From Salinicoccus sp. RF5 (GTDB taxonomy: Bacteria > Bacillota > Bacilli > Staphylococcales > Salinicoccaceae): a stretch of DNA of 64,000 bases. Location of the stretch: positions 186,001-250,000 of the forward strand of contig NZ_JAJGRC010000003.1 in NCBI RefSeq assembly GCF_020786625.1, written 5' to 3'. A program made the translations under genes and the position numbers. Positions 42,708 to 51,346 of this stretch are shown here, in pieces. The notes beneath the pieces were generated by a model, which was not told the DNA's origin, searched no databases, and saw nothing but the letters and a program-made list of their open reading frames with translations. The first letter of the stretch is position 1. Each line of letters opens with the position of its first letter.

Positions 42708-43600
42708 AGTTCATGTCCCACCTTCGAAATGAATATGTCATTGATGGATGGCTCGTTGACTTGGAATCTCTTGAAGTAGCCGAGCTTGACGATTTCATTG
42801 AAGATCGGCTCTGCATACTTTTCATCCTCGATCTTGAGGATGCTTTTCCTGCGTATCTGCTTCATGTCGAGGACGCCGGGCATGTTGCGCAGGAATTCGA
42901 CGTCATGGTCGCCTTCGATGATGATCTCCTTCTGCCCGAAGTCGCTTTTGATCTGGTCGATATTGCCGCTGACCACCTGTTTCCCCTTATTCAGGATGCA
43001 CAATGATTCGCACAGCTCCTCGACATGCTCCATGCGGTGCGTACTGAAGATGATGGTCGCCCCCCGCCGGTTCAGTTCCTTGACCGCGGTCTTAAGGATT
43101 TCCACATTGACCGGGTCGAGTCCGCTGAATGGTTCATCGAGTATAATCAATTTCGGATCATGGATGATCGAGGCGATCAGCTGGATCTTCTGCTGGTTCC
43201 CCTTGGAAAGTTTTTCTATGCGCTTGCTCCGGTTCTCCGGCACTTCAAACCGCTCGAGCCACTCGGTGAGCTTCGTATCGATGTCACGCTTCGACATGCC
43301 CTTCAGCTGCCCGAGATAGCGGATCTGCTCATCGACCTTCAGTTTCGGGTGCAGCCCCCGTTCTTCGGGAAGGTATCCGATTTCATTCGTAACGTTATAG
43401 TCGATTTTTCTGTCGTTGTAGGTGATGCTGCCTGATGAAGGCTGAAGCAGGCCGAGGATCATACGGAATGTCGTCGTTTTTCCGGCCCCGTTGCCTCCAA
43501 GGAATCCGTACATGCTGCCTGCAGGAACTTTAAGATTGATGTCGTCTACTGCAACCTGTCCGTTGAAGCTTTTGGAGAGGCCGTTCAGTTCCAGTGTCAT
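42704..43600 (-). CDS. ABC transporter ATP-binding protein (NatA/YhaQ-like)
   Basis: 298 residues. Walker A GGNGAGKTTT, signature LSKGNQQK, Walker B LIILDEPFSGLDP and the switch His in IFSTHRMEHVEEL. The C-terminal domain after residue 220 matches exporter ATPases of the NatA class. It drives the overlapping ABC-2 permease. The start at 43600 follows AAGGAGG by 8 nt; the ribosome site lies inside the longer frame, ruling out the ATG at 43621. Confidence 0.88.
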   Translation of the reverse strand: MTLELNGLSKSFNGQVAVDDINLKVPAGSMYGFLGGNGAGKTTTFRMILGLLQPSSGSITYNDRKIDYNVTNEIGYLPEERGLHPKLKVDEQIRYLGQLKGMSKRDIDTKLTEWLERFEVPENRSKRIEKLSKGNQQKIQLIASIIHDPKLIILDEPFSGLDPVNVEILKTAVKELNRRGATIIFSTHRMEHVEELCESLCILNKGKQVVSGNIDQIKSDFGQKEIIIEGDHDVEFLRNMPGVLDMKQIRRKSILKIEDEKYAEPIFNEIVKLGYFKRFQVNEPSINDIFISKVGHEL

Positions 43601-43693
43601 AGGTGTATCCTCCTTAGTCATTATGATTTTATTTTACCATAGAGCATTATTGCAGGATAATATATACTGTAGAGCAAATGGGGGTGCGGTTGG

Positions 43694-45439
43694 ATGGATA
43701 AAGGCAAGAGGGACGAAAAAGCATCGTTCAATGATTTCATGGGTCTGCTGAAGCGGACGGAACTGAATCGCGGATTGTTTGCGACGGGCATCATACTGAC
43801 CCTGGTGGGGACGATCGGTTCGCTGATCGTTCCGCTTTTGACGCAGAGTTTCATAGACGGCTACAGTCCTGAAGTGTTCTCGACAGGACTTATTGCGCTG
43901 ATCATCATGGTATTTGTGCTCAGCGCCGTCCTGGACGGGATCGCCTACTACATACTGGCGAAGATCGGCCAGACGATCATACTGAAGTTGAGGGAGAACG
44001 TATGGGACAAGTTCCTGAGGCTGCCGATCGGATACTTCGATCAGACGAAGAGCGGTGAATCGGTCAGCCGGGTGGTCAATGACACCGCCATCATCAAAGA
44101 CCTGATCACCCGACACTTCCCGCAGCTGATCAGCGGAATCGTCTCCGTCATCGGGGCGGTGGTGATCCTGTTCATCCTCGACTGGCGCATGTCGCTGATC
44201 ATGTTCATCGCGGTGCCGGTCTCGATCGTCATCATCCTCCCGCTCGGCAGGCGGATGAGCCGGATTTCGCGGGCGCTGCAGGATGAGACCGCAGCATTCA
44301 CCGGCCTCATCCAGGAGACGCTCAGCGAGATGCGTCTCGTGAAGTCTTTCAATGGGGAGGCATTCGAACGGCAGAAGGGCAGGCAGGGGATACGCACCCT
44401 CTACGGATATGGAATGAAGGAGGCGGCGATCAACGCCTTCCTATCACCGATCATGAGCACCGTCATGATGTTTGTCATCATACTGATCATCGCGTACGGT
44501 GGACTCAGGGTTTCGGAGGGGACGCTTACGATCGGCACGATGGTGGCCTTTCTGCTCTACCTGTTCCAGATCATCATGCCGATGACGATGTTCGCCATGT
44601 TCTTTACGGAATACAACAAGGCGCTCGGCGCCACGGAACGCCTCATACTGATCCTCGGCAAAGAGGAGGAGCAGGGCGGGGCTACGGCATTCGACCAGCC
44701 GCTTGATTTCAATGTGCTTGAGTTTGAGGATGTCTCATTCGGCTATGACCCTGAAAATAAAGTGCTGCATCACGTCGATTTCACAGCACGGAACAGTGAA
44801 AAGGTTGCATTCGTCGGCCCGAGCGGCAGCGGAAAGTCGACCATATTCGCATTGATCGAGCGGTATTATGATATTGATGCCGGCCGGATCATGGTGGATG
44901 GCATCGACATACGGGATATCCCGCTTTCCCTGCTGCGGCGGCACATCGGCTATGTGGCCCAGGAGAGTGCCATCATTTCCGGAACGATCCGTGACAACAT
45001 CACCTATGGCCTGACATCCGATGAATATACGGAGGCGGACGTCGAGCTGGCAGTCAGACGCTCCTATTCGCATGAATTCATCGGCGCCCTTGAAGAGGGG
45101 CTCGATACGGAGGTAGGGGAGCGCGGCATCAAGCTCTCAGGCGGCCAGCGCCAGCGCATCGGCATTGCGCGTGCCTTCCTGAAGAACCCGAAGTTGCTGA
45201 TGCTTGATGAGGCGACGGCAAGCCTCGATTCGAGGTCCGAGCGGTTCGTGCAGGAGGCGCTGGACGACCTGATGGAGGGCCGGACGGTGCTCGTCATCGC
45301 CCACAGGCTGTCGACGGTCATCAATTCCGACCGGATATTCTTTCTCGACAACGGCCACATCACCGGTGAAGGCACGCATCAGGAACTGATGGCAGATCAT
45401 GCAATGTACCGGATTTTTACGGAACAACAATTTGGATAA
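43694..45439 (+). CDS. Multidrug-type ABC half-exporter (BmrA/LmrA-like)
   Basis: 581 residues: six membrane helices (about 28-310) followed by a nucleotide-binding domain with Walker A GPSGSGKST, Q-loop VAQES, signature LSGGQRQR and Walker B LLMLDEATASLD, H-loop IAHRLST. As a half-transporter it should work as a homodimer. The region FDQTKSGESVSRVVNDTAII is a coupling-helix hallmark of the B-type exporters. The export substrate is unknown. The gene runs divergently from the NatAB pair. Confidence 0.9.
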   Translation: MDKGKRDEKASFNDFMGLLKRTELNRGLFATGIILTLVGTIGSLIVPLLTQSFIDGYSPEVFSTGLIALIIMVFVLSAVLDGIAYYILAKIGQTIILKLRENVWDKFLRLPIGYFDQTKSGESVSRVVNDTAIIKDLITRHFPQLISGIVSVIGAVVILFILDWRMSLIMFIAVPVSIVIILPLGRRMSRISRALQDETAAFTGLIQETLSEMRLVKSFNGEAFERQKGRQGIRTLYGYGMKEAAINAFLSPIMSTVMMFVIILIIAYGGLRVSEGTLTIGTMVAFLLYLFQIIMPMTMFAMFFTEYNKALGATERLILILGKEEEQGGATAFDQPLDFNVLEFEDVSFGYDPENKVLHHVDFTARNSEKVAFVGPSGSGKSTIFALIERYYDIDAGRIMVDGIDIRDIPLSLLRRHIGYVAQESAIISGTIRDNITYGLTSDEYTEADVELAVRRSYSHEFIGALEEGLDTEVGERGIKLSGGQRQRIGIARAFLKNPKLLMLDEATASLDSRSERFVQEALDDLMEGRTVLVIAHRLSTVINSDRIFFLDNGHITGEGTHQELMADHAMYRIFTEQQFG

Positions 45440-45457
45440 AGTGAAGAGGAATCTACC

Positions 45458-46021
45458 ATGCGTCAATTATATGAAGCGTTTCAGCCGGTCATCCCGGTGT
45501 TCATACTGTTATTTATACTGGTCATCGCGATGACCCTCATCATACACAGGAAGTCCGGCTATCGGCTCGACACCATGAGGAAGCGGATGGATTTCCTCCT
45601 CTATCTTGGACTGATGATGACGATCATCGGCATTCTGCTGCTCACGCTGCTGCCGAGTTCGAATCCCGAGAAGGTGACCCAGTTCATCCCGTTCTACAGC
45701 ATCATCGACACGTTCGAGTATGCGACGGACTATGCAATCATCAATTCGATAGGGATGAACATCCTCCTGTTCGTGCCGCTCGGTATGTTCCTGTACATTT
45801 TTACAAAGAGCGAATTCCTGACGACGGTGCTCGCCTGCCTGTTCTCGATCTTCATAGAGTTCCTGCAGTATGTGCTGCCGATCGGCAGAATATCCAATGT
45901 CGACGATGTCATCTTGAACACGGTGGGCGGCATCATCGGCATGATCCTCGGTCTCATATTCTCAAAATTGGGAATTGTTTATTATTTCTTTGGAGCGGGT
46001 AAGGGAAATAATAAGGATTAG
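45458..46021 (+). CDS. VanZ-family membrane protein
   Basis: 187 residues with five hydrophobic segments. The VanZ pattern is seen: TLLPSSN, NILLFVPLGMFLYIF, and FIEFLQYVLPIGRISNVDDVILNTVGG (middle part). VanZ proteins are linked to low-level teicoplanin resistance and envelope stress, but most chromosomal members have no proven role. It follows the exporter gene by 18 bp, so the two are probably co-transcribed. Confidence 0.85.
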   Translation: MRQLYEAFQPVIPVFILLFILVIAMTLIIHRKSGYRLDTMRKRMDFLLYLGLMMTIIGILLLTLLPSSNPEKVTQFIPFYSIIDTFEYATDYAIINSIGMNILLFVPLGMFLYIFTKSEFLTTVLACLFSIFIEFLQYVLPIGRISNVDDVILNTVGGIIGMILGLIFSKLGIVYYFFGAGKGNNKD

Positions 46022-46033
46022 GGGGGATGGAAT

Positions 46034-46447
46034 ATGCATAGGAAACTGAAGAGTCTTGAAGATGTGGAACTGTATAAGGATGAGGTAATCGGACCTGAAC
46101 TGGTCGGTACCATCGAATATGAGAAGGATGGGGAACATTCCTTCTATGGTGCAATCATTCCAACCACACACAGGTTGTTCGTCAATATAAGGGAAGCGGA
46201 TACGGTGAAGCATCATCCGGTGGAGTACAAGGAGATTACAGGCATCACCACTGAAAATCTGCTGATGGTCGGCAACATCATCCATATATGGATCGGCAAC
46301 GAAATCATCATCAGCATGAAGAGCGTCTCTGACGGGAAACTGGACAAGTTCCTGAATTACCTCTATAAGCATAGGGCCCGCAGGCTGCGGCTGGATTCTG
46401 ATGCATCAATCAGCCATACCCAGCATCATGACCAGCAGGTCGTATGA
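46034..46447 (+). CDS. YokE-like bacterial PH-domain protein
   Basis: 137 residues. The middle is a short beta-rich PH-like unit (GAIIPTTHRLFVNIREAD; YKEITGITTENLLMVG; IHIWIGNEIIISMKSV) and a C-terminal helix (DKFLNYLYKHRARRLRL). No membrane segment. It is the third gene of the exporter-VanZ run, 12 bp downstream, behind AGGGGGGATGG. Function unknown; PH-like domains of this kind are often membrane- or protein-binding. Confidence 0.62.
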   Translation: MHRKLKSLEDVELYKDEVIGPELVGTIEYEKDGEHSFYGAIIPTTHRLFVNIREADTVKHHPVEYKEITGITTENLLMVGNIIHIWIGNEIIISMKSVSDGKLDKFLNYLYKHRARRLRLDSDASISHTQHHDQQVV

Positions 46448-46460
46448 TATTAAGACGAAG

Positions 46461-46485
46461 AATCAGGCACATGCCTGATTTTTTT
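46461..46485 (+). terminator. Terminator
   Basis: 8-bp stem (46461-46468 with 46473-46480), 4-nt loop, seven Ts. Confidence 0.9.
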
Positions 46486-46558
46486 GCGTTATGGTTCATT
46501 TTCTTTGGAAAATCCATTCGTGTATAATGGGGATGAATCAAAGGAAGAGGATGAATCG

Positions 46559-47476
46559 ATGAAAACAAGACTTGTACTGATGGTGCTGCTCATTGGCGTC
46601 CTGTCGGCATGCAGCAGCTTCAGGGAAACCGGTGTCTCGGAAGATGGCTCAGTGCGGCAGATCATGACGGAGCATACGGAAGAGATAGAAATACCGGCCG
46701 AACCGGAGCGCGTGGTACTGCTCCGGCCGATAGATGCCGGCAATGCCAGCCTCCTCGGAGGCAATGTAGCGGGGGTGGTCGATGCCGTAAGGGATACGCG
46801 TCTGGCCGAAGAAGTCCTGGAGGAGGATGTGGCATACTTGGAGCATGGTGACATCGAGGCGCTGAAGGCGCTCGATCCCGACCTGATCATCACGTTCACT
46901 CCGGATGACCACCTTTTTGAATACCAGGAAATCGCTCCGACTGTGCAGATCAACTACAGCACCGCCGCATTCAGCCCCTTCAGGGACAGGCTGTATCTGG
47001 CACACCTCTATAATCTTGGTGTGATACTGAACAGGCAGGAGGAAGCGGAGACGCTCGGGGATGAATGGATGGAGGAGACGACCCGTCTGCAGCGTGAAGT
47101 GGGCGGTTTGACGGCGGACAGGAAAGCACTGGTACTCGTGGAAGGGCCGGATTCATATTACATATATGGCAGGCATTCGGCGTTCGGCACGGAAGCGGTG
47201 TATGATGTCCTTGGCTTCCAGATGGATGAAGACCTTGAAGAAGCGCTTGAAGATGGACCGGTGGAGGTTTCGATCGACGACCTTGACGGCTACGAGGCCG
47301 ATCATGTCTTCGTCAATACCAAGCAACAGGATGATGGATTGGATACAGAGATCGCCCAGGTGATGGGCATCGATGAAGAAAATGTCATCATGCAGGATTA
47401 TGACGATTACCGCCTGAACGATCTGATTTCGATTGAAATGCAGGCGGAAGATATAATAGAACGCATCAAACCGTAA
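46559..47476 (+). CDS. Iron-siderophore-type ABC binding lipoprotein
   Basis: 305 residues of the FepB/FhuD (periplasmic_binding_2) family. Signal peptide with lipobox LSAC; then EPERVVLLRPIDAGNASLLG, a typical start of the first lobe; later IVIDDLDGYEADHVFV-like second-lobe features. The start at 46559 lies 8 nt behind AAGGAAGAGG. A -10 TATAAT at 46523-46528 without a good -35. No permease genes follow, so it must use a transporter encoded elsewhere. The bound siderophore is unknown. Confidence 0.83.
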   Translation: MKTRLVLMVLLIGVLSACSSFRETGVSEDGSVRQIMTEHTEEIEIPAEPERVVLLRPIDAGNASLLGGNVAGVVDAVRDTRLAEEVLEEDVAYLEHGDIEALKALDPDLIITFTPDDHLFEYQEIAPTVQINYSTAAFSPFRDRLYLAHLYNLGVILNRQEEAETLGDEWMEETTRLQREVGGLTADRKALVLVEGPDSYYIYGRHSAFGTEAVYDVLGFQMDEDLEEALEDGPVEVSIDDLDGYEADHVFVNTKQQDDGLDTEIAQVMGIDEENVIMQDYDDYRLNDLISIEMQAEDIIERIKP

Positions 47477-47490
47477 GGGAGAGGACCATT

Positions 47491-48366
47491 ATGGCACAGG
47501 ACAGAGTATTCCCGGAGGAATTCGGATACCATTTTTCCAATGGGAACTTTGAACAGATATACAGACAGACGGTGCAGGATTTCCAGCTCCAGATGGATAT
47601 GGAGACATTCCGGGAAGCCGCCGCTGATTTCAGCCGCAACGCCGGCAGCTTCGAACTGAAGCATTCGAACCAGCTTGAGCCGGGGATCAGGAGATACCAG
47701 TGGGTGGACACGGGCGACGCCAGGATGATCACCGTCGCCTACGACAGTGCAGGGGACATCATCGGCATCCAGTTCGACATCTATGAACAGTTCACTTCCG
47801 ACCGGGAAGTGACGATAAACACGTACCGTCTGCCCTTTGAAGGAGAATGGTTTGTACTTTGGGGCGGGAACGACGCATTCCTGAACTACCACTATCCATA
47901 TGAGCATCAGCGGTATGCCTATGACTTCATCCGCAAAGTGGACGGCTCGGCATTCGAAGGGGACGCGGAGATGCTCGAGTCCTACCATGCATTCGGCTCG
48001 AGCATCGTTGCCCCAAGAGGTGGGGAAGTCGTGAAGGTGGTGGATGATGCGGAGGACAACCTGCCGCACTACCCGAACATGTCGGCACCTGAAGGCAACC
48101 ATATCATCATATCCCACGGCTACAATGAATATTCTCTGCTTGCCCACCTGAGGAAGCATTCGGTCACGGTGAAGGCAGGGGATACGGTGGAGACAGGGGA
48201 GCGCATTGCACAATGCGGCAACAGCGGCGCCTCCGATACACCGCACCTCCATTTCCATGTGATGGATGGCGTTGATCCCTATACTTCGAAGTCCATACGC
48301 ATCCAGTTTTCCCCTTCCGGCGAACCAAGACAGGGAGACCGGGTCTGGGGCAGAAGCGGCCAATGA
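47491..48366 (+). CDS. M23-type metallopeptidase-domain protein without signal peptide
   Basis: 291 residues. N-terminal DUF3887-like half, C-terminal LytM/M23 domain: the zinc ligands appear as His and Asp in YEHQRYAYDF and as HLHFHVMD, with GSSIVAPRGGEVVKVVD and GYNEYSLLAHL. These enzymes normally cut wall peptides outside the cell, but the N-terminus (MAQDRVFPEEFG) has no signal peptide or membrane helix. It follows the binding protein by 14 bp and overlaps the glycosylase gene by 4 bp. A cytosolic role or atypical export is implied. Confidence 0.78.
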   Translation: MAQDRVFPEEFGYHFSNGNFEQIYRQTVQDFQLQMDMETFREAAADFSRNAGSFELKHSNQLEPGIRRYQWVDTGDARMITVAYDSAGDIIGIQFDIYEQFTSDREVTINTYRLPFEGEWFVLWGGNDAFLNYHYPYEHQRYAYDFIRKVDGSAFEGDAEMLESYHAFGSSIVAPRGGEVVKVVDDAEDNLPHYPNMSAPEGNHIIISHGYNEYSLLAHLRKHSVTVKAGDTVETGERIAQCGNSGASDTPHLHFHVMDGVDPYTSKSIRIQFSPSGEPRQGDRVWGRSGQ

Positions 48367-49238
48367 TGATCAGGGCGAACGGGCCTTTCGATTATGGATT
48401 GGCCTATGACTTCATGGACCAACAGGATGACTGCCTTTACCAGACAGAGGCGGGCACCGTCAGGAAAGCAGTGGTGCTTGAGGGGGCGCGTGTGCTGTTT
48501 GAGGTTTCGGAAGGACCGGAGGACAACTCGGTGGAAGTGGCCATCCTCATGAATGAAGGAGTGCCGGAATCCCTCGTCAAGGACTATGTCACGGAATGGT
48601 TCGACCTTGAATATGATCTTGATGCCTTCTACCGCTTTGCCCGTGGGGACGATCGCCTCAGTCCTGTTGTGGAAACTCTGCACGGCTACCGCATGAACTG
48701 CACCGTAAATATGATGGAGGGGCTGCTCTGGTCGGTACTCGGGCAGCAGATCAACATGCGGTTTGCCTTCACATTGAAAAGGAGTCTCATCGAACACTTC
48801 GGCCACCATATTGAGTTTGAAGGGGAGCGGTATTGGCTGATGCCTGAAGCCCGGGAATTCCTGTCACTGGATGCGGAATCGATGCGCAGCATGCAGGTGT
48901 CCTATAGGAAAGCCGAATATATCCACCGCTGTGCCGCGGGCATCGAGGAAGGGACACTCTCAAAGGCGCATTTGGAACGGATGGCGGACTATGAGACGGC
49001 GCTTGCCCATCTTACAAGCTTCAAAGGCATAGGACCATGGAGTGCCAATTCGGTATTGATGCGTACCCTGAAATTCAGGAATGCCGTTCCGGTAGGGGAC
49101 GCAGGCTTGAAGAATGCGATCCGGATGACGGATGACCTCGAGGAGAAGCCGGACCGGGCATACATCCAGTCGGTTACAGACACGTGGGGTGGTTATGGTG
49201 CCTACGCCACGCTCTACATGTGGCGTGTACTCGGCTAA
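48363..49238 (+). CDS. DNA-3-methyladenine glycosylase II (AlkA/YfjP-like)
   Basis: 291 residues, HhH-GPD base-excision repair enzyme. Seen: LLWSVLGQQINMRFAF (helix start), the helix-hairpin-helix LTSFKGIGPWSANSVLMR, and the catalytic Asp in PVGDAGLKNAI near 240. It removes alkylated bases from DNA. The start overlaps the M23 gene stop (ATGA). A mild N-terminal domain of the AlkA type precedes the core. Confidence 0.88.
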   Translation: MMIRANGPFDYGLAYDFMDQQDDCLYQTEAGTVRKAVVLEGARVLFEVSEGPEDNSVEVAILMNEGVPESLVKDYVTEWFDLEYDLDAFYRFARGDDRLSPVVETLHGYRMNCTVNMMEGLLWSVLGQQINMRFAFTLKRSLIEHFGHHIEFEGERYWLMPEAREFLSLDAESMRSMQVSYRKAEYIHRCAAGIEEGTLSKAHLERMADYETALAHLTSFKGIGPWSANSVLMRTLKFRNAVPVGDAGLKNAIRMTDDLEEKPDRAYIQSVTDTWGGYGAYATLYMWRVLG

Positions 49239-49250
49239 CGGCGGCTGCAC

Positions 49251-49286
49251 AATAAGACCCACCATAGTCATATGGTGGGTCTTATT
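49251..49286. terminator. Bidirectional terminator
   Basis: Perfect 16-bp stem with a 4-nt loop (49251-49266 with 49271-49286) between the glycosylase gene and a convergent small gene. Confidence 0.93.
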
Positions 49287-49301
49287 GCTGATATGATGGC
49301 G

Positions 49302-49481
49302 TCATTCTCCGTTCTCCCGCTTCAGGACGAGGACAAGGGAAACCATGCCGATGAGCACCAGGCCGACGATCATCAGACCGTGCATGGATGGGTCGACGAT
49401 ACCGTCCAGGAATACGTATATTGCGAATAGTGCAATGACCGTCAGCGTGAAGTTCAGCCATTTGATCGTATTTCGATTCAT
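49302..49481 (-). CDS. Small two-helix membrane protein (59 residues)
   Basis: A frame of 60 codons beginning MNRNTIKWLNFTLTVIALFA and ending with LVLKRENGE. Two hydrophobic helices (about 9-26 and 34-52), a basic N-terminus and a charged end. AAAGGAG sits 7 nt before the start. It faces the strong bidirectional terminator, as a real gene should. Too small for a family call. Confidence 0.68.
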   Translation of the reverse strand: MNRNTIKWLNFTLTVIALFAIYVFLDGIVDPSMHGLMIVGLVLIGMVSLVLVLKRENGE

Positions 49482-49517
49482 GCATCTGCTCCTTTTGTAT
49501 AAACACCGAGTTTCTTT

Positions 49518-49535
49518 AAAAGCGCTTTTTATAAT
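49518..49535 (+). promoter_or_regulatory. Palindrome beside a -10 box
   Basis: AAAAGCGCTTTT (49518-49529) is a perfect 12-bp palindrome directly before TATAAT (49530-49535), between a small minus-strand gene and the thiamine-binding gene. It has the cre core but lacks the outer TG/CA, so it may be a weak CcpA site or another operator. Confidence 0.5.
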
Positions 49536-49575
49536 GATATCATAATAGTGAACAAAAATTAAAAGAGGAGGCTTA

Positions 49576-49881
49576 ATGATGAACTATATTATGAGTGTGC
49601 AGCTACTTCCTCACCATCCGGAGTCGAATGATCTCTATAGTCATGTGGGCGGTGCGATTGAAATCATTGAAGAAAGCGGCCTGACGCATTTCGTCGGACC
49701 GATGGAAACGACGGTTGAAGGCAGCATCGACGAACTGATGAACCTGATCAAGAAATTGAACAGTCATCTTGCGAGCGAAGGATGCGACAAGGTCATATCG
49801 AACATTAAACTGATCCAGTCCGAAGAGGCAATCAAGATCAAGGACATCCTGTCTGATTACTACGAGTTCGATGATGAATAA
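49576..49881 (+). CDS. MTH1187-family thiamine-binding-like protein
   Basis: 101 residues, ferredoxin-like fold of the UPF0045/MTH1187 group: MSVQLLPHHPESNDLY, IEIIEESGLTHFVGPMETTVEG, and a C-terminal amphipathic helix. Some members bind thiamine or its precursors in the cytosol. The start may be 49576 or 49579; AGAGGAGG precedes both. YjbQ, another protein linked to thiamine phosphate, is encoded about 14 kb away. A terminator follows at 49956-49983. Confidence 0.82.
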   Translation: MMNYIMSVQLLPHHPESNDLYSHVGGAIEIIEESGLTHFVGPMETTVEGSIDELMNLIKKLNSHLASEGCDKVISNIKLIQSEEAIKIKDILSDYYEFDDE

Positions 49882-49955
49882 TTGCTGTTAAAAAGGACTG
49901 ATATCCGTCATTTAAATCCTTATTATCAAGTGTATATGAGGAAGGACGATAGGTT

Positions 49956-49987
49956 AACGCCCACGCTCTTGAGCGTGGGCGTTTGTT
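49956..49987 (+). terminator. Terminator
   Basis: Perfect 13-bp stem (49956-49968 with 49971-49983) with a 2-nt loop, then a short T-rich tail. Confidence 0.88.
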
Positions 49988-50035
49988 ATTTAAGTGTGTT
50001 TCCATTCACAGTTGGAAATCTGGTGATGTCTATCA

Positions 50036-50767
50036 TTACTGTGGCAACGAACCGCGTTCGATTACGCCAGTCAGAAATCCGAGGTTCGGATAATCTTTCT
50101 CTTCCAATTGCTTTTTAACTTTTTCTACATCGTATTGTACACGTTGAATACCTATATTGAACTGCTCTTTATCCCCTTCCGCCATAAGGTAGGAAGCATG
50201 GTTCAAACCATCGAACGGCAATCCGACACTTCCTAAGTTAGCCACACATTTTCCATTGATATAACGGACATATGGAAGATGGATGTGACCATATAAGTAG
50301 ATATCCGCTTCCTGGTTCTGCATCAGCTTCTCTTCCAGTGCCTTATCTGATTCTGTCGGTTTGACAACCTCAAAGAGACTTTCCGGTGTGGCATGGAAGC
50401 AATGTACTTTAATCTTATCTGTCAGATCAACAGTCACTTCTGATGGAAGGTTTCTTAAATATTCCATATTCTCATCTGATAACTGGCCGACCGCCCATTC
50501 CCGTTCTCCTCTCATGGTATCCAAAACCTGATCCGGAACTTCTCCATCCTTTATTCCACGGTGGAGCCATTCATCTGCATTGCCCTTTATGACTGCCGTA
50601 TTCAAATTCCTGACCAGGTCGAGTGATTTCTTCGGTTCCGGGCCACGGTAGGAAATATCGCCCATTACTACAATCTTATCTGCCTTCTTCTTTTCAATGT
50701 CTGCCAGCACTGCTTCGAGCGCAGTTGCATTTCCATGTATATCCGAAACAAATGCAATTTTCATCAT
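50036..50767 (-). CDS. Calcineurin-like metallophosphoesterase
   Basis: 243 residues. Metal-site motifs in order: DIHGN (residues 9-13), VMGDISYRGP, KGNADEW, HCFHATP and YGHIHLPY. These define the YfcE/DUF-type phosphodiesterases that act on small phosphate esters or nucleotides. The substrate is unknown. The gene and its flanks read AT-richer than the surrounding genes, a hint of separate origin. The start at 50767 has AAGGCGG 6 nt ahead. Confidence 0.85.
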   Translation of the reverse strand: MMKIAFVSDIHGNATALEAVLADIEKKKADKIVVMGDISYRGPEPKKSLDLVRNLNTAVIKGNADEWLHRGIKDGEVPDQVLDTMRGEREWAVGQLSDENMEYLRNLPSEVTVDLTDKIKVHCFHATPESLFEVVKPTESDKALEEKLMQNQEADIYLYGHIHLPYVRYINGKCVANLGSVGLPFDGLNHASYLMAEGDKEQFNIGIQRVQYDVEKVKKQLEEKDYPNLGFLTGVIERGSLPQ

Positions 50768-50899
50768 GAAACACCGCCTTTTGTTATTGTTACTTCCTCA
50801 AATTATATATCGTTATAGAAAAAGACATCAAGAAATTAAAATGAATGGCAGTTTCAGTTTTGATTCCATATATAAATTGTATTCGACCATAAAAGTAAT

Positions 50900-50934
50900 C
50901 CCCGGAAGTTAGATTTCAGGTCCAACTTCCGGGG
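50900..50934. other. Strong hairpin without T tract in non-coding DNA
   Basis: An 11-bp perfect inverted repeat (50900-50910 with 50924-50934) around a 13-nt loop. Neither side has the T run of a terminator. The 243-bp gap between the phosphoesterase and DUF779 genes holds nothing else recognisable apart from a short unsupported frame of 23 codons. Confidence 0.55.
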
Positions 50935-51010
50935 GATCAGCTCAAAATGATAAGATTCTTTTTGCTAGTGTCTAATTTATAAGATCCAGTGTGAAGTGTA
51001 CAGAGTTTTC

Positions 51011-51346
51011 CTATTTGATGGGTTCACTCCGTATATGGAAGCGGACGCCACGGGGTCCCTCCACACTGAACATGCCGCCGATGCCGTCGACGACATCGAG
51101 GGTGAGGCGTGTATGCTTCCAGTATTCGTACTGGCGGTGATGCATGTAGAAGGGGACGCCTTCGACTTCCCCGAGCTTCACATCCGCATCACCGATGATC
51201 ATGGTGCCTTCCTTCAGGCACATGGGGCTGGAGCCATCGCAGCAGCCGCCGGATTGGTGGAAGATGAGATTTCCGTGTTCCTCCTTGAGCTCCCGTATAA
51301 GGGACCTGGCCGCTTCTGTCGCGTCAACGGCCTTCAATTGTTCCAT
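51011..51346 (-). CDS. DUF779 family protein
   Basis: 111 residues with the family's Cys-rich block HQSGGCCDGSSPMC and the later YMHHRQYEYWKHT. Genes of this family commonly follow aldehyde dehydrogenase genes, as here: the ATG directly follows the TAA of the dehydrogenase with no gap. The clustered Cys and His could bind a metal, and a maturation or protective role for the dehydrogenase is suggested by linkage only. Confidence 0.85.
   Translation of the reverse strand: MEQLKAVDATEAARSLIRELKEEHGNLIFHQSGGCCDGSSPMCLKEGTMIIGDADVKLGEVEGVPFYMHHRQYEYWKHTRLTLDVVDGIGGMFSVEGPRGVRFHIRSEPIK

Noticed and set aside
49882-50118. A 78-codon plus-strand frame after the thiamine-binding gene
   Set aside because: It runs through the terminator stem and into the end of the phosphoesterase gene and has no ribosome site.
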